This document shows positions 50,569 through 60,196 of a stretch of 64,000 nt of DNA, piece after piece. The DNA is from Nocardioides marinus. GTDB lineage: Bacteria; Pseudomonadota; Alphaproteobacteria; Rhodobacterales; Rhodobacteraceae. The notes below the pieces were generated by a model. That model searched no databases and was not told where the DNA came from. It was given only the letters and a program-made list of their open reading frames with translations. Numbering within the stretch: the stretch's first letter is position 1; every line of letters starts with the position of its first letter. Made by a program: the position numbers and the translations under genes. The DNA lies in contig JAHVJD010000001.1 of the NCBI GenBank assembly GCA_019801415.1, positions 310,001 to 374,000 of the forward strand. The letters are read 5' to 3'.

Positions 50569-51741
50569 CTATCCTATGCGTTCTGCAGCAGCATGAGCTG
50601 CCTGTTTGCGGGCCAGATGGTCAACCCGGCCGACGTTATCAAGGGTCATTTCAGCGTCAATGAGATCACTTTCGCCTGACATCTGCTCCAGCACGGTTTC
50701 AACGACCACCGCCATGTCAGTGAAACGGATGCGCCCGGCGATGAAGTCGTCCAACGCCTGCTCCTTGGCGGCATTGAAGGCGGCGCCCATCATGCCACCT
50801 CGGGCCATGACCTCATTGGCCAGCCGCAGCGCCGGGTAGCGCGCCGGATCAGGCGCGCGGAAATTCAGCTGCCCGATACGGGCCAGGTCCAGACGTTCGA
50901 CCGGCAGGCTCTGCCGCTCGGGCCAATGCAGCGCGTAGCCGATTGCGTGGCGCATGTCCGCCGCCCCCAGATGCGCCATGATGGCGCCGTCATTGAAGCC
51001 GACCAGCGCATGCACCAGGGATTCAGGATGCACCAGCACTTCGATCTGCTCCGGGCGAACGCCGAAATACTCCTTGGTTTCAATAACCTCCAAGGCCTTG
51101 TTGAACATTGACGCGCTGTCGATGGTAATCCGCTGCCCCATGTCCCAATTGGGATGCGAGGACGCCTGCGCCAGGGTGGCCTTGGGGAGATCTTCCAGCG
51201 GCCAATCGCGAAATGCGCCGCCGGATGCGGTGATGATGATGCGCTCCACCGCCGCAATATCTTCGCCCACCAGCCCTTGGAAAACCGCCGAATGCTCGCT
51301 GTCCACCGGCAGCAGCCGGGCGCCATACCGCTCGGCCGTCTGCAGCAACAGCTGGCCCGCACAGACCAGCGATTCCTTGTTGGCCAGCGCCAGAGTGGTG
51401 CCATGCTTCAGCGCTTCGAGGCCGGGCGCGAGACCTGCGGCTCCGACGATGGCGGACATGATCCAGTCCGCCGGGCGCGCCGCCGCCTCCAGCAGCGCCG
51501 TCTGCCCGGCCGCCGCCTCGACACCGCTTCCCTGAAGCGCCGCCTGCAGGGCGGGCAAGTGACGGTCATAGGCCGTGACAGCAATATCGGCGCGCAGGGC
51601 TATCGCGTCCTGCGCCAGCCGCTCGATGTTGGCACCGCCGGTCAGCGCCACCACGTCATAGCTATCGGGTGCGCGGCGGATCAGGTCGATGGTGTTTTGC
51701 CCGATCGACCCCGTTGCCCCGAATATCGAGATTTTACGCAT
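50569..51741 (-). CDS. dxr: 1-deoxy-D-xylulose 5-phosphate reductoisomerase
   Basis: MEP-pathway enzyme of 390 aa producing 2-C-methyl-D-erythritol 4-phosphate with NADPH. The nucleotide-binding start is ISIFGATGSIGQNTIDLIRR. The metal site appears in PVDSEHSAVFQ, and the flexible loop and substrate region in ITASGGAFRDWPLEDLPKAT. Its product feeds the IspDF enzyme encoded at 2855-3991. It lies five bases upstream of rseP. Confidence 0.96.
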   Translation of the reverse strand: MRKISIFGATGSIGQNTIDLIRRAPDSYDVVALTGGANIERLAQDAIALRADIAVTAYDRHLPALQAALQGSGVEAAAGQTALLEAAARPADWIMSAIVGAAGLAPGLEALKHGTTLALANKESLVCAGQLLLQTAERYGARLLPVDSEHSAVFQGLVGEDIAAVERIIITASGGAFRDWPLEDLPKATLAQASSHPNWDMGQRITIDSASMFNKALEVIETKEYFGVRPEQIEVLVHPESLVHALVGFNDGAIMAHLGAADMRHAIGYALHWPERQSLPVERLDLARIGQLNFRAPDPARYPALRLANEVMARGGMMGAAFNAAKEQALDDFIAGRIRFTDMAVVVETVLEQMSGESDLIDAEMTLDNVGRVDHLARKQAAHAAAERIG

Positions 51742-51757
51742 GGTAGATCCTGTCTGG

Positions 51758-52543
51758 TCAGCCCCAGAATGCGGTCACGACCAGGAACATGGCCGCAGCC
51801 CCCAGCATGCCGTCGAACCGGTCGAACAGCCCGCCGTGCCCCGGGATGAGATTGCTGGAATCCTTGACGCCCATCTTCCGCTTCAAGGCGCTTTCCGCGA
51901 CATCCCCTGCCTGGCTCGCCATCGACAGCAGTACCGACAGGACCACCATCCCTGCCCCCTTGTCCAGCCACACGGCAAATCCGGCACCAACAGCCGCCGA
52001 CGCCAGCCATCCGGCGGAGGTGCCGCTCCATGTCTTCTTTGGGCTGACACGGGGCCAGAATTTCGGCCCGCCAATAATCTTGCCTGCGAAGTAACCGGCA
52101 ACATCCGTCACCACGACGACGCTGACCAGCCACAGCATTCCCAGCAGGCCTGTGTCCGGCTGCCCACGCAGCCAGATGAATCCGAAACCGGCCAACATCA
52201 CCCACAGGGCAAACCCGGTGAAATGCTGCCTGTTCTCGCGGATCTGGCCAAAGCCGACCGTCACGGGCGCTGCAAGAACCGGCAATACCCAGGCCACCGG
52301 CAGAAAGGATGCCAGAAGCACTGCCAAGCCAGAGACGACGCCTAGTTGCAAGGCCATCGCGGGCCGTTGCGGTGCCAGCATCCGCATCAGTTCCCAGATC
52401 ATGCCGCCACAACACACGGCGATCAGCGCATCAAAGACGATGCCGCCGACCCAGACCGCCCAGCCGCCGAGGCCAACCATGACGACCGCCGACAACAGTC
52501 TTGGCAGCAGGTCCGCCCAACGATCCTTGGCCGCGCCGCTCAT
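51758..52543 (-). CDS. cdsA: Phosphatidate cytidylyltransferase
   Basis: Integral membrane enzyme of 261 aa that makes CDP-diacylglycerol from phosphatidate and CTP. About seven hydrophobic helices are visible. The C-terminal family signature is KDSSNLIPGHGGLFDRFDGM, and the earlier DVAGYFAGKIIGGPK is typical. Its product leads on to phosphatidylserine and phosphatidylglycerol, linking it to psd and pgpA in this window. The start overlaps the uppS stop by four bases. Confidence 0.95.
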   Translation of the reverse strand: MSGAAKDRWADLLPRLLSAVVMVGLGGWAVWVGGIVFDALIAVCCGGMIWELMRMLAPQRPAMALQLGVVSGLAVLLASFLPVAWVLPVLAAPVTVGFGQIRENRQHFTGFALWVMLAGFGFIWLRGQPDTGLLGMLWLVSVVVVTDVAGYFAGKIIGGPKFWPRVSPKKTWSGTSAGWLASAAVGAGFAVWLDKGAGMVVLSVLLSMASQAGDVAESALKRKMGVKDSSNLIPGHGGLFDRFDGMLGAAAMFLVVTAFWG

Positions 52544-53298
52544 GTCTTCACCGCTCCGAAACGGCGGTCACGGCGTCCAAAACTGCGGCACAACCGCGCC
52601 AATTCCTCGGCCGTGAAGTCCGGCCAGAGCGTATCGATGAATTCATATTCGGCATAGGCTGACTGCCACAGCAGGAAATTCGAAATCCGGGCTTCGCCGC
52701 TGGTGCGGATCACCAGGTCCGGGTCCGGCAACACGCAGGTATCAAGGTAACGCGGCAGCGTCTCGACATCGACATCCTCGGGGTTCAGCCGCCCCTCTGC
52801 GACGTCACGCGCCAACCGCTTCGTGGCCCGAGCGACCTCGTCGCGTCCTCCGTAGTTCAGCGCGATCGTCAGCTGGGTGCCATCGTTCTTCTCGGTTTTC
52901 TGTTCCAGCTTGTCCATCAGGTCGATCAGCTTGGCGTCCAGGCGCACCCGGTCGCCAATGAAGCGCACCCGGACATTGCGCTCTGCCAGGGCATTCATCT
53001 CCTTGGAGATATAGCGGCGGAACAGGCTCATCAGACCTGCGACCTCGGTCTGGGTGCGTTTCCAGTTCTCGGTCGAGAAGGCAAAGATGGTCAGATATTC
53101 GACGCCCAGATCCGGGCAGCACTCGACAACTTCACGCACTCTGCGCGCGCCCGCGTGATGACCAAAGAGGCGTGGACGACCCCGGGCCTGCGCCCAGCGT
53201 CCATTGCCATCCATGATGATCGCCACGTGGCGCGGACCGGTGCGCGCTGTCGGAGCTTCGCCGACAGCACTCACTCTTGGATTCGGATCATGCGGCAT
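52540..53298 (-). CDS. uppS: Isoprenyl transferase (undecaprenyl diphosphate synthase)
   Basis: cis-Prenyltransferase of 252 aa making the C55 carrier for peptidoglycan and O-antigen. The catalytic Asp is in IIMDGNGRWAQARG; the second motif GHHAGARRV and the C-terminal DLVIRTSGEARISNFLLW are complete. It lies nine bases after frr and overlaps cdsA. Confidence 0.96.
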   Translation of the reverse strand: MPHDPNPRVSAVGEAPTARTGPRHVAIIMDGNGRWAQARGRPRLFGHHAGARRVREVVECCPDLGVEYLTIFAFSTENWKRTQTEVAGLMSLFRRYISKEMNALAERNVRVRFIGDRVRLDAKLIDLMDKLEQKTEKNDGTQLTIALNYGGRDEVARATKRLARDVAEGRLNPEDVDVETLPRYLDTCVLPDPDLVIRTSGEARISNFLLWQSAYAEYEFIDTLWPDFTAEELARLCRSFGRRDRRFGAVKT

Positions 53299-53307
53299 AC
53301 TGTGCCG

Positions 53308-53871
53308 TCAGACCTGCATGATCTCGGCCTGCTTGGCCTCTAGCGCCTCATCCACGACCTTGATCATCTTGTCCGTCAGCTCTTGGACCTCTGCTTCCCA
53401 GAACTTCTGGTCATCCTCGGACATCCCGTCGGCCTTGGCCTTCTTGATCTGGTCCATGCCGTCGCGGCGCACGTTGCGGATGGCGACGCGGGCGTGCTCG
53501 GCGTATTGGCCTGCCACCTTGCCCAGCTCGCGGCGGCGCTCTTCGTTGAGCTCCGGAATCGGCAACATGATGATGGTGCCATTCAGCTGAGGGTTGATCC
53601 CCAGGCCCGACTCACGGATCGCCTTTTCGACCTTGCCGACCAGGCCCTTGTCCCAGACGTTGATGGTCACCATGCGCGGCTCCGGCACGTTGACGGTGCC
53701 CACCTGGTTGATCGGCGTCATCGACCCGTATGCGTCCACCATCACCGGCTCCAGCATCGAGGCCGAAGCCCGGCCGGTGCGCAAGGAGGCGAATTCGGTC
53801 CGCAGATTGGCCATGGCGCCATCCATGCGGCGTTTCAGATCGTCGGTATCCAGTTCAAATTCATCAGACAT
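53308..53871 (-). CDS. frr: Ribosome recycling factor
   Basis: A 187-aa protein that, with EF-G, splits post-termination ribosomes. The RRF pattern is clear: [20 protein letters not shown] at the N-terminus, [21 protein letters not shown] in the middle domain, and a helical C-terminus ([20 protein letters not shown]). It is first in the run frr-uppS-cdsA-dxr, preceded by a 429-base gap below pyrH that holds structured sequence. Confidence 0.97.
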   Translation of the reverse strand: MSDEFELDTDDLKRRMDGAMANLRTEFASLRTGRASASMLEPVMVDAYGSMTPINQVGTVNVPEPRMVTINVWDKGLVGKVEKAIRESGLGINPQLNGTIIMLPIPELNEERRRELGKVAGQYAEHARVAIRNVRRDGMDQIKKAKADGMSEDDQKFWEAEVQELTDKMIKVVDEALEAKQAEIMQV

Positions 53872-54008
53872 GCTGCTCTCTCCCCTTATTTGAGGCGGTC
53901 TTCCCTTGGCTCATAAGCCATTGCCGGGCCGATGTATAGCGATCATGGCGAGGATTCGCAGCCAAGACCCTCCGCCGCGCCACCCCGGCCCGTCTCTACG
54001 CGTAAGAT

Positions 54009-54063
54009 AGGCCGACGCCGAGAAAGGTCCTGCCTTTACCCCCCAAGGGGCGAGTGTCGGCCT
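54009..54063 (-). promoter_or_regulatory. Candidate three-way-junction RNA in the frr leader
   Basis: Outer arms AGGCCGAC (54009-54016) and GTCGGCCT (54056-54063) enclose two inner hairpins: AAAGG/CCTTT (54023-54037) and CCCC/GGGG with loop CCAA (54039-54050). It starts about 138 bases upstream of frr on the minus strand. It does not match a riboswitch class I know. Confidence 0.4.
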
Positions 54064-54088
54064 GCGCGCCGCAGACCGCGGAAAAGAC

Positions 54089-54120
54089 AATGCGCGTGAC
54101 GGTTCTCCGCCACGCGCATT
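54089..54120 (-). terminator. Hairpin after pyrH, possible terminator
   Basis: Perfect arms AATGCGCGTG and CACGCGCATT around a 12-base loop. Read on the minus strand it is followed by GTCTTTTCC, a weak T-run, about 180 bases beyond the pyrH stop. Confidence 0.5.
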
Positions 54121-54300
54121 TCAACTGGCCGAAATAGACCCGGCGGCAGGCAGGCCCAAAATTGCCCAAACCGGATCACCAGAACACCCTGCCGCCACCC
54201 CGGACACTAACGGGTCCGCATGACACCTGGATGACACGCGCGCACCCGGTCGCCACGACAAATGGCGCGCAGCGAAACCGGCGCGATCGCCCGGTGAGGG

Positions 54301-55050
54301 TCAGCCGTGTACCTTGGTATAGGTGCCCTTGCCTGCCAGAATGCCGCGGAATCCGCCGGGCTCATCCAGCGGGAAGACGATCAGAGGCAGGTTGTTGTCG
54401 CGGGCCAGGGCGATGGCCGAAGCGTCCATGACCTTCAACCGTTTAGCAAAGACGTCGTCGTAGCTGACCTCATCGTAACGCACCGCGTCGGTGTGCTCCT
54501 TGGGATCCTTGTCATAGACACCGTCCACACCGTTCTTGCCCATAAAGATCGCCTCGCAGGCCATTTCATTGGCGCGCAGCGTCGCGGCAGTGTCGGTGGT
54601 GAAATAGGGGTTGCCGGTGCCTGCCGCAAAGATGCAGACCCGCTTCTTTTCCAGGTGGCGCACGGCGCGACGGCGGATATAGGGCTCGGCCACCTCGTCC
54701 ATCCGGATCGCGGAGATTACCCGTGTGAACACGCCCAGACCTTCCAACGCCGACTGCATCGCCAGCGCGTTCATCACGGTCGCCAGCATGCCCATGTAAT
54801 CGGCGGTGGTGCGCTCCATCCCCTGGGCCGAGCCGGACAAGCCGCGGAAGATGTTGCCGCCGCCGATCACCATGCAGATTTCGACCCCCATGTCGTGCAC
54901 GGATTTCACCTCACGCGCGATGCGCTGAACCGTCGGCGGATGCAGGCCGAACCCCTGATCCCCCATCAAGGCCTCACCGGAAATTTTCAGCATGACGCGT
55001 TTATAGGCGGCGGCCGGATCGAGCTCCGGCTTGTCTTGCGGTTGAGGCAT
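54301..55050 (-). CDS. pyrH: Uridylate kinase (UMP kinase)
   Basis: Hexameric amino-acid-kinase-fold enzyme of 249 aa that phosphorylates UMP to UDP. The family segments [31 protein letters not shown] and [14 protein letters not shown] are all present. The first 17 residues ([15 protein letters not shown]) are a slightly long leader. tsf and rpsB, which precede pyrH in many bacteria, are absent from this strand; miaA is divergent instead. Confidence 0.97.
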   Translation of the reverse strand: MPQPQDKPELDPAAAYKRVMLKISGEALMGDQGFGLHPPTVQRIAREVKSVHDMGVEICMVIGGGNIFRGLSGSAQGMERTTADYMGMLATVMNALAMQSALEGLGVFTRVISAIRMDEVAEPYIRRRAVRHLEKKRVCIFAAGTGNPYFTTDTAATLRANEMACEAIFMGKNGVDGVYDKDPKEHTDAVRYDEVSYDDVFAKRLKVMDASAIALARDNNLPLIVFPLDEPGGFRGILAGKGTYTKVHG

Positions 55051-55178
55051 GTTGCGCTCCAGAAGATGTGAGGGTTAGTTTGGCCGCAAAATGGATCAAA
55101 TCGCCGTGGGATTCAATGCACGCGGCGCGGTTTGACCGCAGTTTTGCGCAAGCCGCCAGAGAAACGGAAAATACCAAG

Positions 55179-56039
55179 ATGCAGCTGCCCGAAATCGCCC
55201 CGGACCTGCCGGTCCTGATCGCCGGGCCCACCGCCTCCGGAAAATCCGCGCTGGCACTCGAAATAGCCGAGCGCCACGGAGGGGTGATCGTCAATGCCGA
55301 CGCAAGCCAGGTCTACGACTGCTGGCGGGTCATCACCGCGCGCCCGTCTCCGGAGGAGGAAGCCATTGCTCCGCATGCGCTCTATGGGCACCAGCCCTAT
55401 GATGCGCCCTACTCCGCCGGGCACTGGTTGCGTGAGGTGCTGCCCCTGCTGGACGCACGAGAGCGGCCGATTATCGTGGGCGGAACAGGGCTGTATTTCA
55501 CGGCCTTGACCGAGGGCATGGCGGAGATTCCCGCCACGCCTGCTGCGGTCCGGGCCGAGGCGGACAGCATGTCGCTGGATGCGCTTCTGGCCGGGCTGGA
55601 TGCCGAGACCGCCAGCCGCATCGACCTGCAGAACCGCGCCCGTGTCCAACGCGCCTGGGAGGTGCTGCGCGCCACCGGTCGCCCCTTGGCCGGCTGGCAG
55701 GACGACACCCCCGCCCCGGCGCTTGCGCTCGAAGACTGTACCGCTCTGGTGTTGAACTCAGACAAGACATGGCTCGAAGCCCGCATTCGCCGACGTTTTG
55801 GCCAGATGCTGCAACAGGGCGCCCTCGAGGAAATCGAAGCGATGCGGGACCGCTACGACCCTGCCCTGCCGTCCTGCAAGGCGATCGGCGTGCCGGAACT
55901 GATGGCCTATATGGCCGGAGAAATCTCCATCGAGGACGCCGAGGAACGCGCCGCAATCGCCACCCGGCAATTCGCCAAGCGTCAACGCAGCTGGTTTCGC
56001 GCCCGCATGAAGGCTTGGACCCAAGTGACACTCGGCTGA
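55179..56039 (+). CDS. miaA: tRNA dimethylallyltransferase
   Basis: Prenyltransferase of 286 aa that modifies A37 of tRNAs reading UNN codons. The P-loop is [19 protein letters not shown]. The conserved [20 protein letters not shown] and [14 protein letters not shown] follow, and the C-terminus has [13 protein letters not shown]. It is shorter than the E. coli enzyme but standard for roseobacters. ATG 55179 is chosen; the frame is open back to 55068 with a non-family segment. It is divergent from pyrH. Confidence 0.93.
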   Translation: MQLPEIAPDLPVLIAGPTASGKSALALEIAERHGGVIVNADASQVYDCWRVITARPSPEEEAIAPHALYGHQPYDAPYSAGHWLREVLPLLDARERPIIVGGTGLYFTALTEGMAEIPATPAAVRAEADSMSLDALLAGLDAETASRIDLQNRARVQRAWEVLRATGRPLAGWQDDTPAPALALEDCTALVLNSDKTWLEARIRRRFGQMLQQGALEEIEAMRDRYDPALPSCKAIGVPELMAYMAGEISIEDAEERAAIATRQFAKRQRSWFRARMKAWTQVTLG

Positions 56040-56206
56040 GGTCGCCGCTTGATCGGCAGCGCGCTGAAGCCTCTTGGCTGGCGGTGACAGCCCGCCAGAA
56101 CACCCCTGCAAATTCCATTCAAATTTTCACCTCATTTGGTGAAAACTTGCCCGAATCACCCGTTTCATGGCTGGTTTGAGGCATCTTTTTCTTGACGCGA
56201 TACGAA

Positions 56207-57019
56207 ATGCCATTTGATCCCAGCTTCTCCAGGGACGTTCATGTCATGCCGCTCATTCGGCTCGCGCCAGACGGCGCATGGCAAACGGGCCTGTCCCACA
56301 CCCGGAGCAGCCACCTGCTGATATGGATCACCCGCGGCCAGGGGCGCATCTGCGTCGACGGCTCCCAGCGGGGCTTCGGCCCCCACCATGCTATCTTCAT
56401 TCCGGCTGGCACCCTGTGGTCCGCGGACTTCTCGCGGCAGTGTCTTGGGCAGGTGCTCGAGATCACCGGCCCGCCGTCGCCGCCGTTTCCGGAGCATGCC
56501 ACGCACAAGCGACTTGCCAACCTGCAGGAGCAAAGCCGTCTGAGCGTGCTCCTGGAGACGATCAACCGCGAGCAGGCGGCGCAAGAGACACATTGGCAGC
56601 GTGCGGTACATGCCCTCAGCCAGCTAGCTGCCATCAGCCTCCAGCGCCAGGCTGACGCAACCCCGGAACCGGCTCGCAGCTCGGCCGCGCGTCGGCTGAG
56701 CCGCGCCTATTGCCGCCGGATCGCGAAACATCCCGGCGCGCAGATCTGCATGGCCGACCATGCCGCGGCGCTGTCCGTGACCCCCACCCATCTCACCCGT
56801 GTCTGCAAAGCCGAAACCGGCCGAACCGCCGCGGCCCTGCTGACGGAGCATCAGCTACATGCGGCACGGGGTCTGCTGATTTCCACCGATCTGCCGATCC
56901 GGGACATTGCTGGCCGCCTCGGCTTTGGCAGCGCCGCCTACTTCACCCGCTTTATCACCCACCACACCGGCAAGACGCCCAGCGCGCTGCGCAAACAGGC
57001 CCAATCCAGCGCCGACTGA
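56207..57019 (+). CDS. AraC-family transcriptional regulator
   Basis: A 270-aa regulator. The N-terminal cupin-like ligand domain (residues about 10-110) includes HLLIWITRGQGRICVDGSQR and HAIFIPAGTLWSADF. The C-terminal double helix-turn-helix (about 175-262) has MADHAAALSVTPTHLTRVCK and the signature IRDIAGRLGFGSAAYFTRF. ATG 56207 is used; the in-frame TTG at 56192 is a less likely start. It lies just upstream of the ABC operon in the same direction, so it is a plausible regulator of that uptake system. Confidence 0.92.
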   Translation: MPFDPSFSRDVHVMPLIRLAPDGAWQTGLSHTRSSHLLIWITRGQGRICVDGSQRGFGPHHAIFIPAGTLWSADFSRQCLGQVLEITGPPSPPFPEHATHKRLANLQEQSRLSVLLETINREQAAQETHWQRAVHALSQLAAISLQRQADATPEPARSSAARRLSRAYCRRIAKHPGAQICMADHAAALSVTPTHLTRVCKAETGRTAAALLTEHQLHAARGLLISTDLPIRDIAGRLGFGSAAYFTRFITHHTGKTPSALRKQAQSSAD

Positions 57020-57096
57020 TCCCCCGGGCAGTCGGACGCCCCGATTCCCGGCCCTCCCCGTCCTGCGTTGCGAGTTCCGCCTGTCGCTCCGAGAGA

Positions 57097-57118
57097 TTCT
57101 GTACACAAGTGAACAGAA
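57097..57118. promoter_or_regulatory. Highly symmetric 22-base palindrome, candidate operator
   Basis: Arms TTCTGT and ACAGAA, inner CAC and GTG, with only the A/T positions between them breaking symmetry (TTCTGT-W-CAC-WW-GTG-W-ACAGAA). It fits a dimeric repressor or activator site better than a classic AraC direct repeat. Confidence 0.5.
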
Positions 57119-57148
57119 GTGGGAGTTGAAACCCCCCAAACCGCAGAA

Positions 57149-57169
57149 AACGACAGGAAAAATGTCGTT
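57149..57169. promoter_or_regulatory. Second inverted repeat upstream of the ABC operon
   Basis: Perfect arms AACGACA and TGTCGTT around GGAAAAA. It could be a regulator site or a leader hairpin; no T-run follows directly. Confidence 0.45.
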
Positions 57170-57341
57170 ATTCGCCCCCAAAATACCGAAACTATGGATT
57201 GACGAAATAAAATATCTCTGCCCGAATGGAGCCATGGGGAAACTTTAACACAAAGAAATCTCACAGCCGCCCATCCAACGGGGCAGCTGAGCATGTCTAT
57301 CGTGCGACACGAAATTTCCAGACAAAACCAGGGAGACCCAC

Positions 57342-59012
57342 ATGACCAAGGACATCCGTACCGCCGCCCCGATCCACTGGGCCGCCAAGATGCACGCCAG
57401 GGAAGTTTTGGACGGCAAGCTGGACCGGCGTGAATTCCTCAGCCGGGCCACGGCACTGGGGGTTAGCGCATCTGCGGCCTATGGTCTGCTGGGCATGGCA
57501 GCCCCGGTTCGTGCCGCCGAAGACGCCAAGCAAGGCGGCACTCTGCGCATGCAGATGGAAGTGCGCGCGCTCAAGGATCCGCGCACCTACGACTGGACCC
57601 AGATCGCCACGTTCACCGCGGGCTGGCTGGAATACCTGGTGGAATACAACAGCGATGGCTCGTTCGCGCCGATGCTGCTGGAAAGCTGGGAGGCCAACGA
57701 CGACGCCACCGAATTCACCCTGCATGTGCGCAAGGGGGTGAAGTGGAACAATGGCGATGACTTCACCGCTGAAGACGTCGCCCGCAACATCACCGGCTGG
57801 TGCGACAAGAGCATCGAGGGCAACTCGATGGCGGGCCGGATGGCCTCGCTGATCGACAACGAGAGTGGCAAGGCCGCCGAAGGGGCGATCACCGTGGTCG
57901 ACAGCCACACCGTGGTTCTGCGCCCGCAGACCCCCGACATCACCCTGATCCCCGGCATGGCCGACTACCCGGCGGCGATCACCCACGCCAGCCACGACCC
58001 GGCGACCATGCTGGAGAACCCCATCGGCACCGGCTACATGCTCCCGGAAAGCATGGAAGTTGGCGTCAAGGGCGTGCTGGTCCGCAACGAGAACCACGAG
58101 TGGTGGGGCTATGAGGCCGGAAAGGGCGGCTACCTCGACCGTATCGAGTTCATCGACTACGGCACCGACCCCGCTGCCTTCCTCGCCGCCTATGAGGCCG
58201 AGGAAATCGACATGAACTGGGAATCGGTGGGCGAATACGTCGATATCTTCGATGGCATCGGCCTCACCCGGTCGGAAATTCCGTCTGGCTTTACCATCGT
58301 GATCCGGCCCAACCAGCAGGCCGAGGTCGACGGCAAGAAACCCTATGCCGACAAGCGCGTACGCCAGGCGCTGGCAATGGCGGTGGATAACGCCGTCTGC
58401 CTTGAACTCGGCATGTCGGGCTATGGCGTCGTCGCCGACAACTGTCACGTGGGTCCAATGCACCCCGAGCATGACCCCAGCGTGACCCGCCTGCCCTATG
58501 ACCCGGAAAAGGCACGCGCGCTGATGGAAGAGGCAGGCATGCTGGACTACGAGCATGAGCTGCTGTCCATTGATGACGACTGGCGCAAGAACACCACCGA
58601 CGCGGTCGCCGCGCAGCTGCGCGACGCGGGTTTCAAGGTCAAGCGCACCATTCTGCCGGGCTCGACCTTCTGGAATGACTGGGCGAAATACCCGTTCTCC
58701 TCGACCAACTGGAACCACCGCCCACTGGGCACACAGGTGCTGGCGCTGGCCTATCGCTCGGGCGAGGCCTGGAACGAAAGCGGCTTTGCCAATGAGGAGT
58801 TCGATGCCCTTCTGGCCGAAGCCAACTCGATCGCGGACGCAGACAAGCGGCGCGAAGTGATGGGCAAGCTGCAAGCCATCATGATCGAGGAAGGCGTCAC
58901 CATCCAGCCCTACTGGCGCACCGCAATTCGGCACCACACCGATGCCGTCACCGGCGTCGACAAGCACATTGCCGATCTGCCGCAGATCTACAAATGGGCG
59001 CGCAAAGCCTGA
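57342..59012 (+). CDS. ABC transporter family 5 substrate-binding protein
   Basis: Periplasmic binding protein of 556 aa of the peptide/nickel/oligosaccharide group (SBP_bac_5). Residues 28-52 look like a twin-arginine signal ([21 protein letters not shown]), with cleavage probably at VRA-AED. The body is typical: [24 protein letters not shown] near the start, [19 protein letters not shown] in the middle. Substrate is unknown: relatives bind peptides, opines, or alpha-galactosides. GGGAGA precedes the ATG. It is the first gene of the four-gene operon. Confidence 0.93.
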   Translation: MTKDIRTAAPIHWAAKMHAREVLDGKLDRREFLSRATALGVSASAAYGLLGMAAPVRAAEDAKQGGTLRMQMEVRALKDPRTYDWTQIATFTAGWLEYLVEYNSDGSFAPMLLESWEANDDATEFTLHVRKGVKWNNGDDFTAEDVARNITGWCDKSIEGNSMAGRMASLIDNESGKAAEGAITVVDSHTVVLRPQTPDITLIPGMADYPAAITHASHDPATMLENPIGTGYMLPESMEVGVKGVLVRNENHEWWGYEAGKGGYLDRIEFIDYGTDPAAFLAAYEAEEIDMNWESVGEYVDIFDGIGLTRSEIPSGFTIVIRPNQQAEVDGKKPYADKRVRQALAMAVDNAVCLELGMSGYGVVADNCHVGPMHPEHDPSVTRLPYDPEKARALMEEAGMLDYEHELLSIDDDWRKNTTDAVAAQLRDAGFKVKRTILPGSTFWNDWAKYPFSSTNWNHRPLGTQVLALAYRSGEAWNESGFANEEFDALLAEANSIADADKRREVMGKLQAIMIEEGVTIQPYWRTAIRHHTDAVTGVDKHIADLPQIYKWARKA

Positions 59013-59077
59013 TCTGACCCAACCGGTCGCCCACGCCGGGCGGCCGACCGCTTCTGGACGCAAGTCGCGCCCTTTGC

Positions 59078-59099
59078 CTGACCGGCATATGCCGGTCAG
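59078..59099 (+). repeat. Perfect 22-base palindrome between the binding protein and first permease genes
   Basis: CTGACCGGCAT followed by its exact reverse complement, 66 bases after the binding-protein stop. With no T-run it is more likely an mRNA-stabilising hairpin than a full terminator, keeping the first gene's message in excess. Confidence 0.6.
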
Positions 59100-59137
59100 A
59101 CCCGGACTGTGCGCAAAGCCACCAATGGGAGCAATCC

Positions 59138-60184
59138 ATGGGAGTGTTCATCCTCAGACGGGTCGGTGTAATGCTGCTGACCGCGCTCTGCCTGACCTTC
59201 GTCGTGTTCTTCATGACGAACCTCTATCCAAACCTTGAAAAGCTGGCCAAGACCCAGGGCAACTTCCGCATGTCGGACGAGGCCGTGGCAACCTGGCTGG
59301 AACGGGGCGGCTACCTGCAATCCACCCCCAAGAAGTACCTGGAGTGGATCGGGCTGGCGCCGTCCTACCGGCACGTCGCCGAAGATGGAACGGTCACAGG
59401 GCGCTGCATCCAACCTGGCATGACGGCAGAGGAAGCCCCCCGCTACTGCGGCATCCTGCAGGGCTACTGGGGCTATTCGACCGTGTTCCGCGACGAGGTC
59501 GGCAATATCATCGCCACCCGTCTGGGGCTGACCGGTTACCTGATGTTCTGGGTGATGCTGATCATGGTGCCCTCGGCCCTCATCCTCGGCGTGCTGGCCG
59601 GGATGCGTGAAGGCTCGGCAATGGACCGCTCCCTGTCGACGGTGGCGATCACCACCACGGCGACACCGGAGTATGTCTCGGGCGTTCTGTTCATCGCCAT
59701 CTTTTCCTCCTCCGCAGTGGGGCTGAAGTGGTTCAAGGGCACCGCCACCAGCGCCATGGAGAACCCGAATTTCGAGAATTTCACCCTGCCGGTGCTGACG
59801 ATCGTGCTTTACGGCATGGGGTACATCGCCCGCATGACCCGCGCCTCGATGACCGAGGTGATGACGGCGCAATACATCCGCACCGCGCGGCTGAAGGGCG
59901 TGAGCTTTCACAACATCGTGCTGAAACACGCGTTGCGCAATGCGCTGATTGCCCCCTTCACCGTCATCATGCTGCAGTTTCCATGGCTGCTGAACGGCGT
60001 GGTGATCGTCGAAACCCTGTTCAACTACAAGGGCTTCGGCTGGACGCTGGTGCAGGCAGCCGGCAACAACGACATCGAACTGCTGCTTGGGGTTTCGGTG
60101 GTCTCGGTCCTGGTGGTTCTGATCACGCAGCTGATTTCCGACATCGGCTACGTGTATCTGAACCCCCGGATCCGGATTTCTTGA
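59138..60184 (+). CDS. ABC transporter permease (DppB type)
   Basis: Inner-membrane subunit of 348 aa. One membrane helix at the N-terminus (VGVMLLTALCLTFVVFFMT) is followed by an enlarged periplasmic region with two cysteines (RCIQ and YCGILQG), then five more helices. The cytoplasmic EAA-like loop is YIRTARLKGVSFHNIVLKHA. The large loop is common in the branch with separate opine/oligosaccharide-type systems. It lies 12 bases before the second permease. Confidence 0.92.
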   Translation: MGVFILRRVGVMLLTALCLTFVVFFMTNLYPNLEKLAKTQGNFRMSDEAVATWLERGGYLQSTPKKYLEWIGLAPSYRHVAEDGTVTGRCIQPGMTAEEAPRYCGILQGYWGYSTVFRDEVGNIIATRLGLTGYLMFWVMLIMVPSALILGVLAGMREGSAMDRSLSTVAITTTATPEYVSGVLFIAIFSSSAVGLKWFKGTATSAMENPNFENFTLPVLTIVLYGMGYIARMTRASMTEVMTAQYIRTARLKGVSFHNIVLKHALRNALIAPFTVIMLQFPWLLNGVVIVETLFNYKGFGWTLVQAAGNNDIELLLGVSVVSVLVVLITQLISDIGYVYLNPRIRIS

Positions 60185-60196
60185 GGGAGGCCGCAG

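Larger units (their letters stand above)
53872..54300. other. Noncoding gap between pyrH and frr with structured sequence
   Basis: A 429-base stretch with no supported gene; short plus-strand frames are low complexity. It contains a branched inverted-repeat structure (54009-54063) and a 10-base-arm hairpin (54089-54120). The remainder is GC-rich without visible motifs. As pyrH and frr point the same way, it is both the 3' end of pyrH and the leader of frr. Confidence 0.55.
57020..57341. other. Regulatory gap between the araC-type gene and the ABC operon
   Basis: These 322 bases hold no supported gene. The second half is AT-rich compared with the surroundings. Two well-formed inverted repeats, at 57097-57118 and 57149-57169, lie 173-245 bases before the substrate-binding protein start, so this is probably the control region of the transporter. 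Confidence 0.6.

Noticed and set aside
54162-54431. An 89-codon plus-strand frame below pyrH
   Set aside because: Composition is Pro/Arg/Cys rich without a domain, and half of it is antisense to pyrH.
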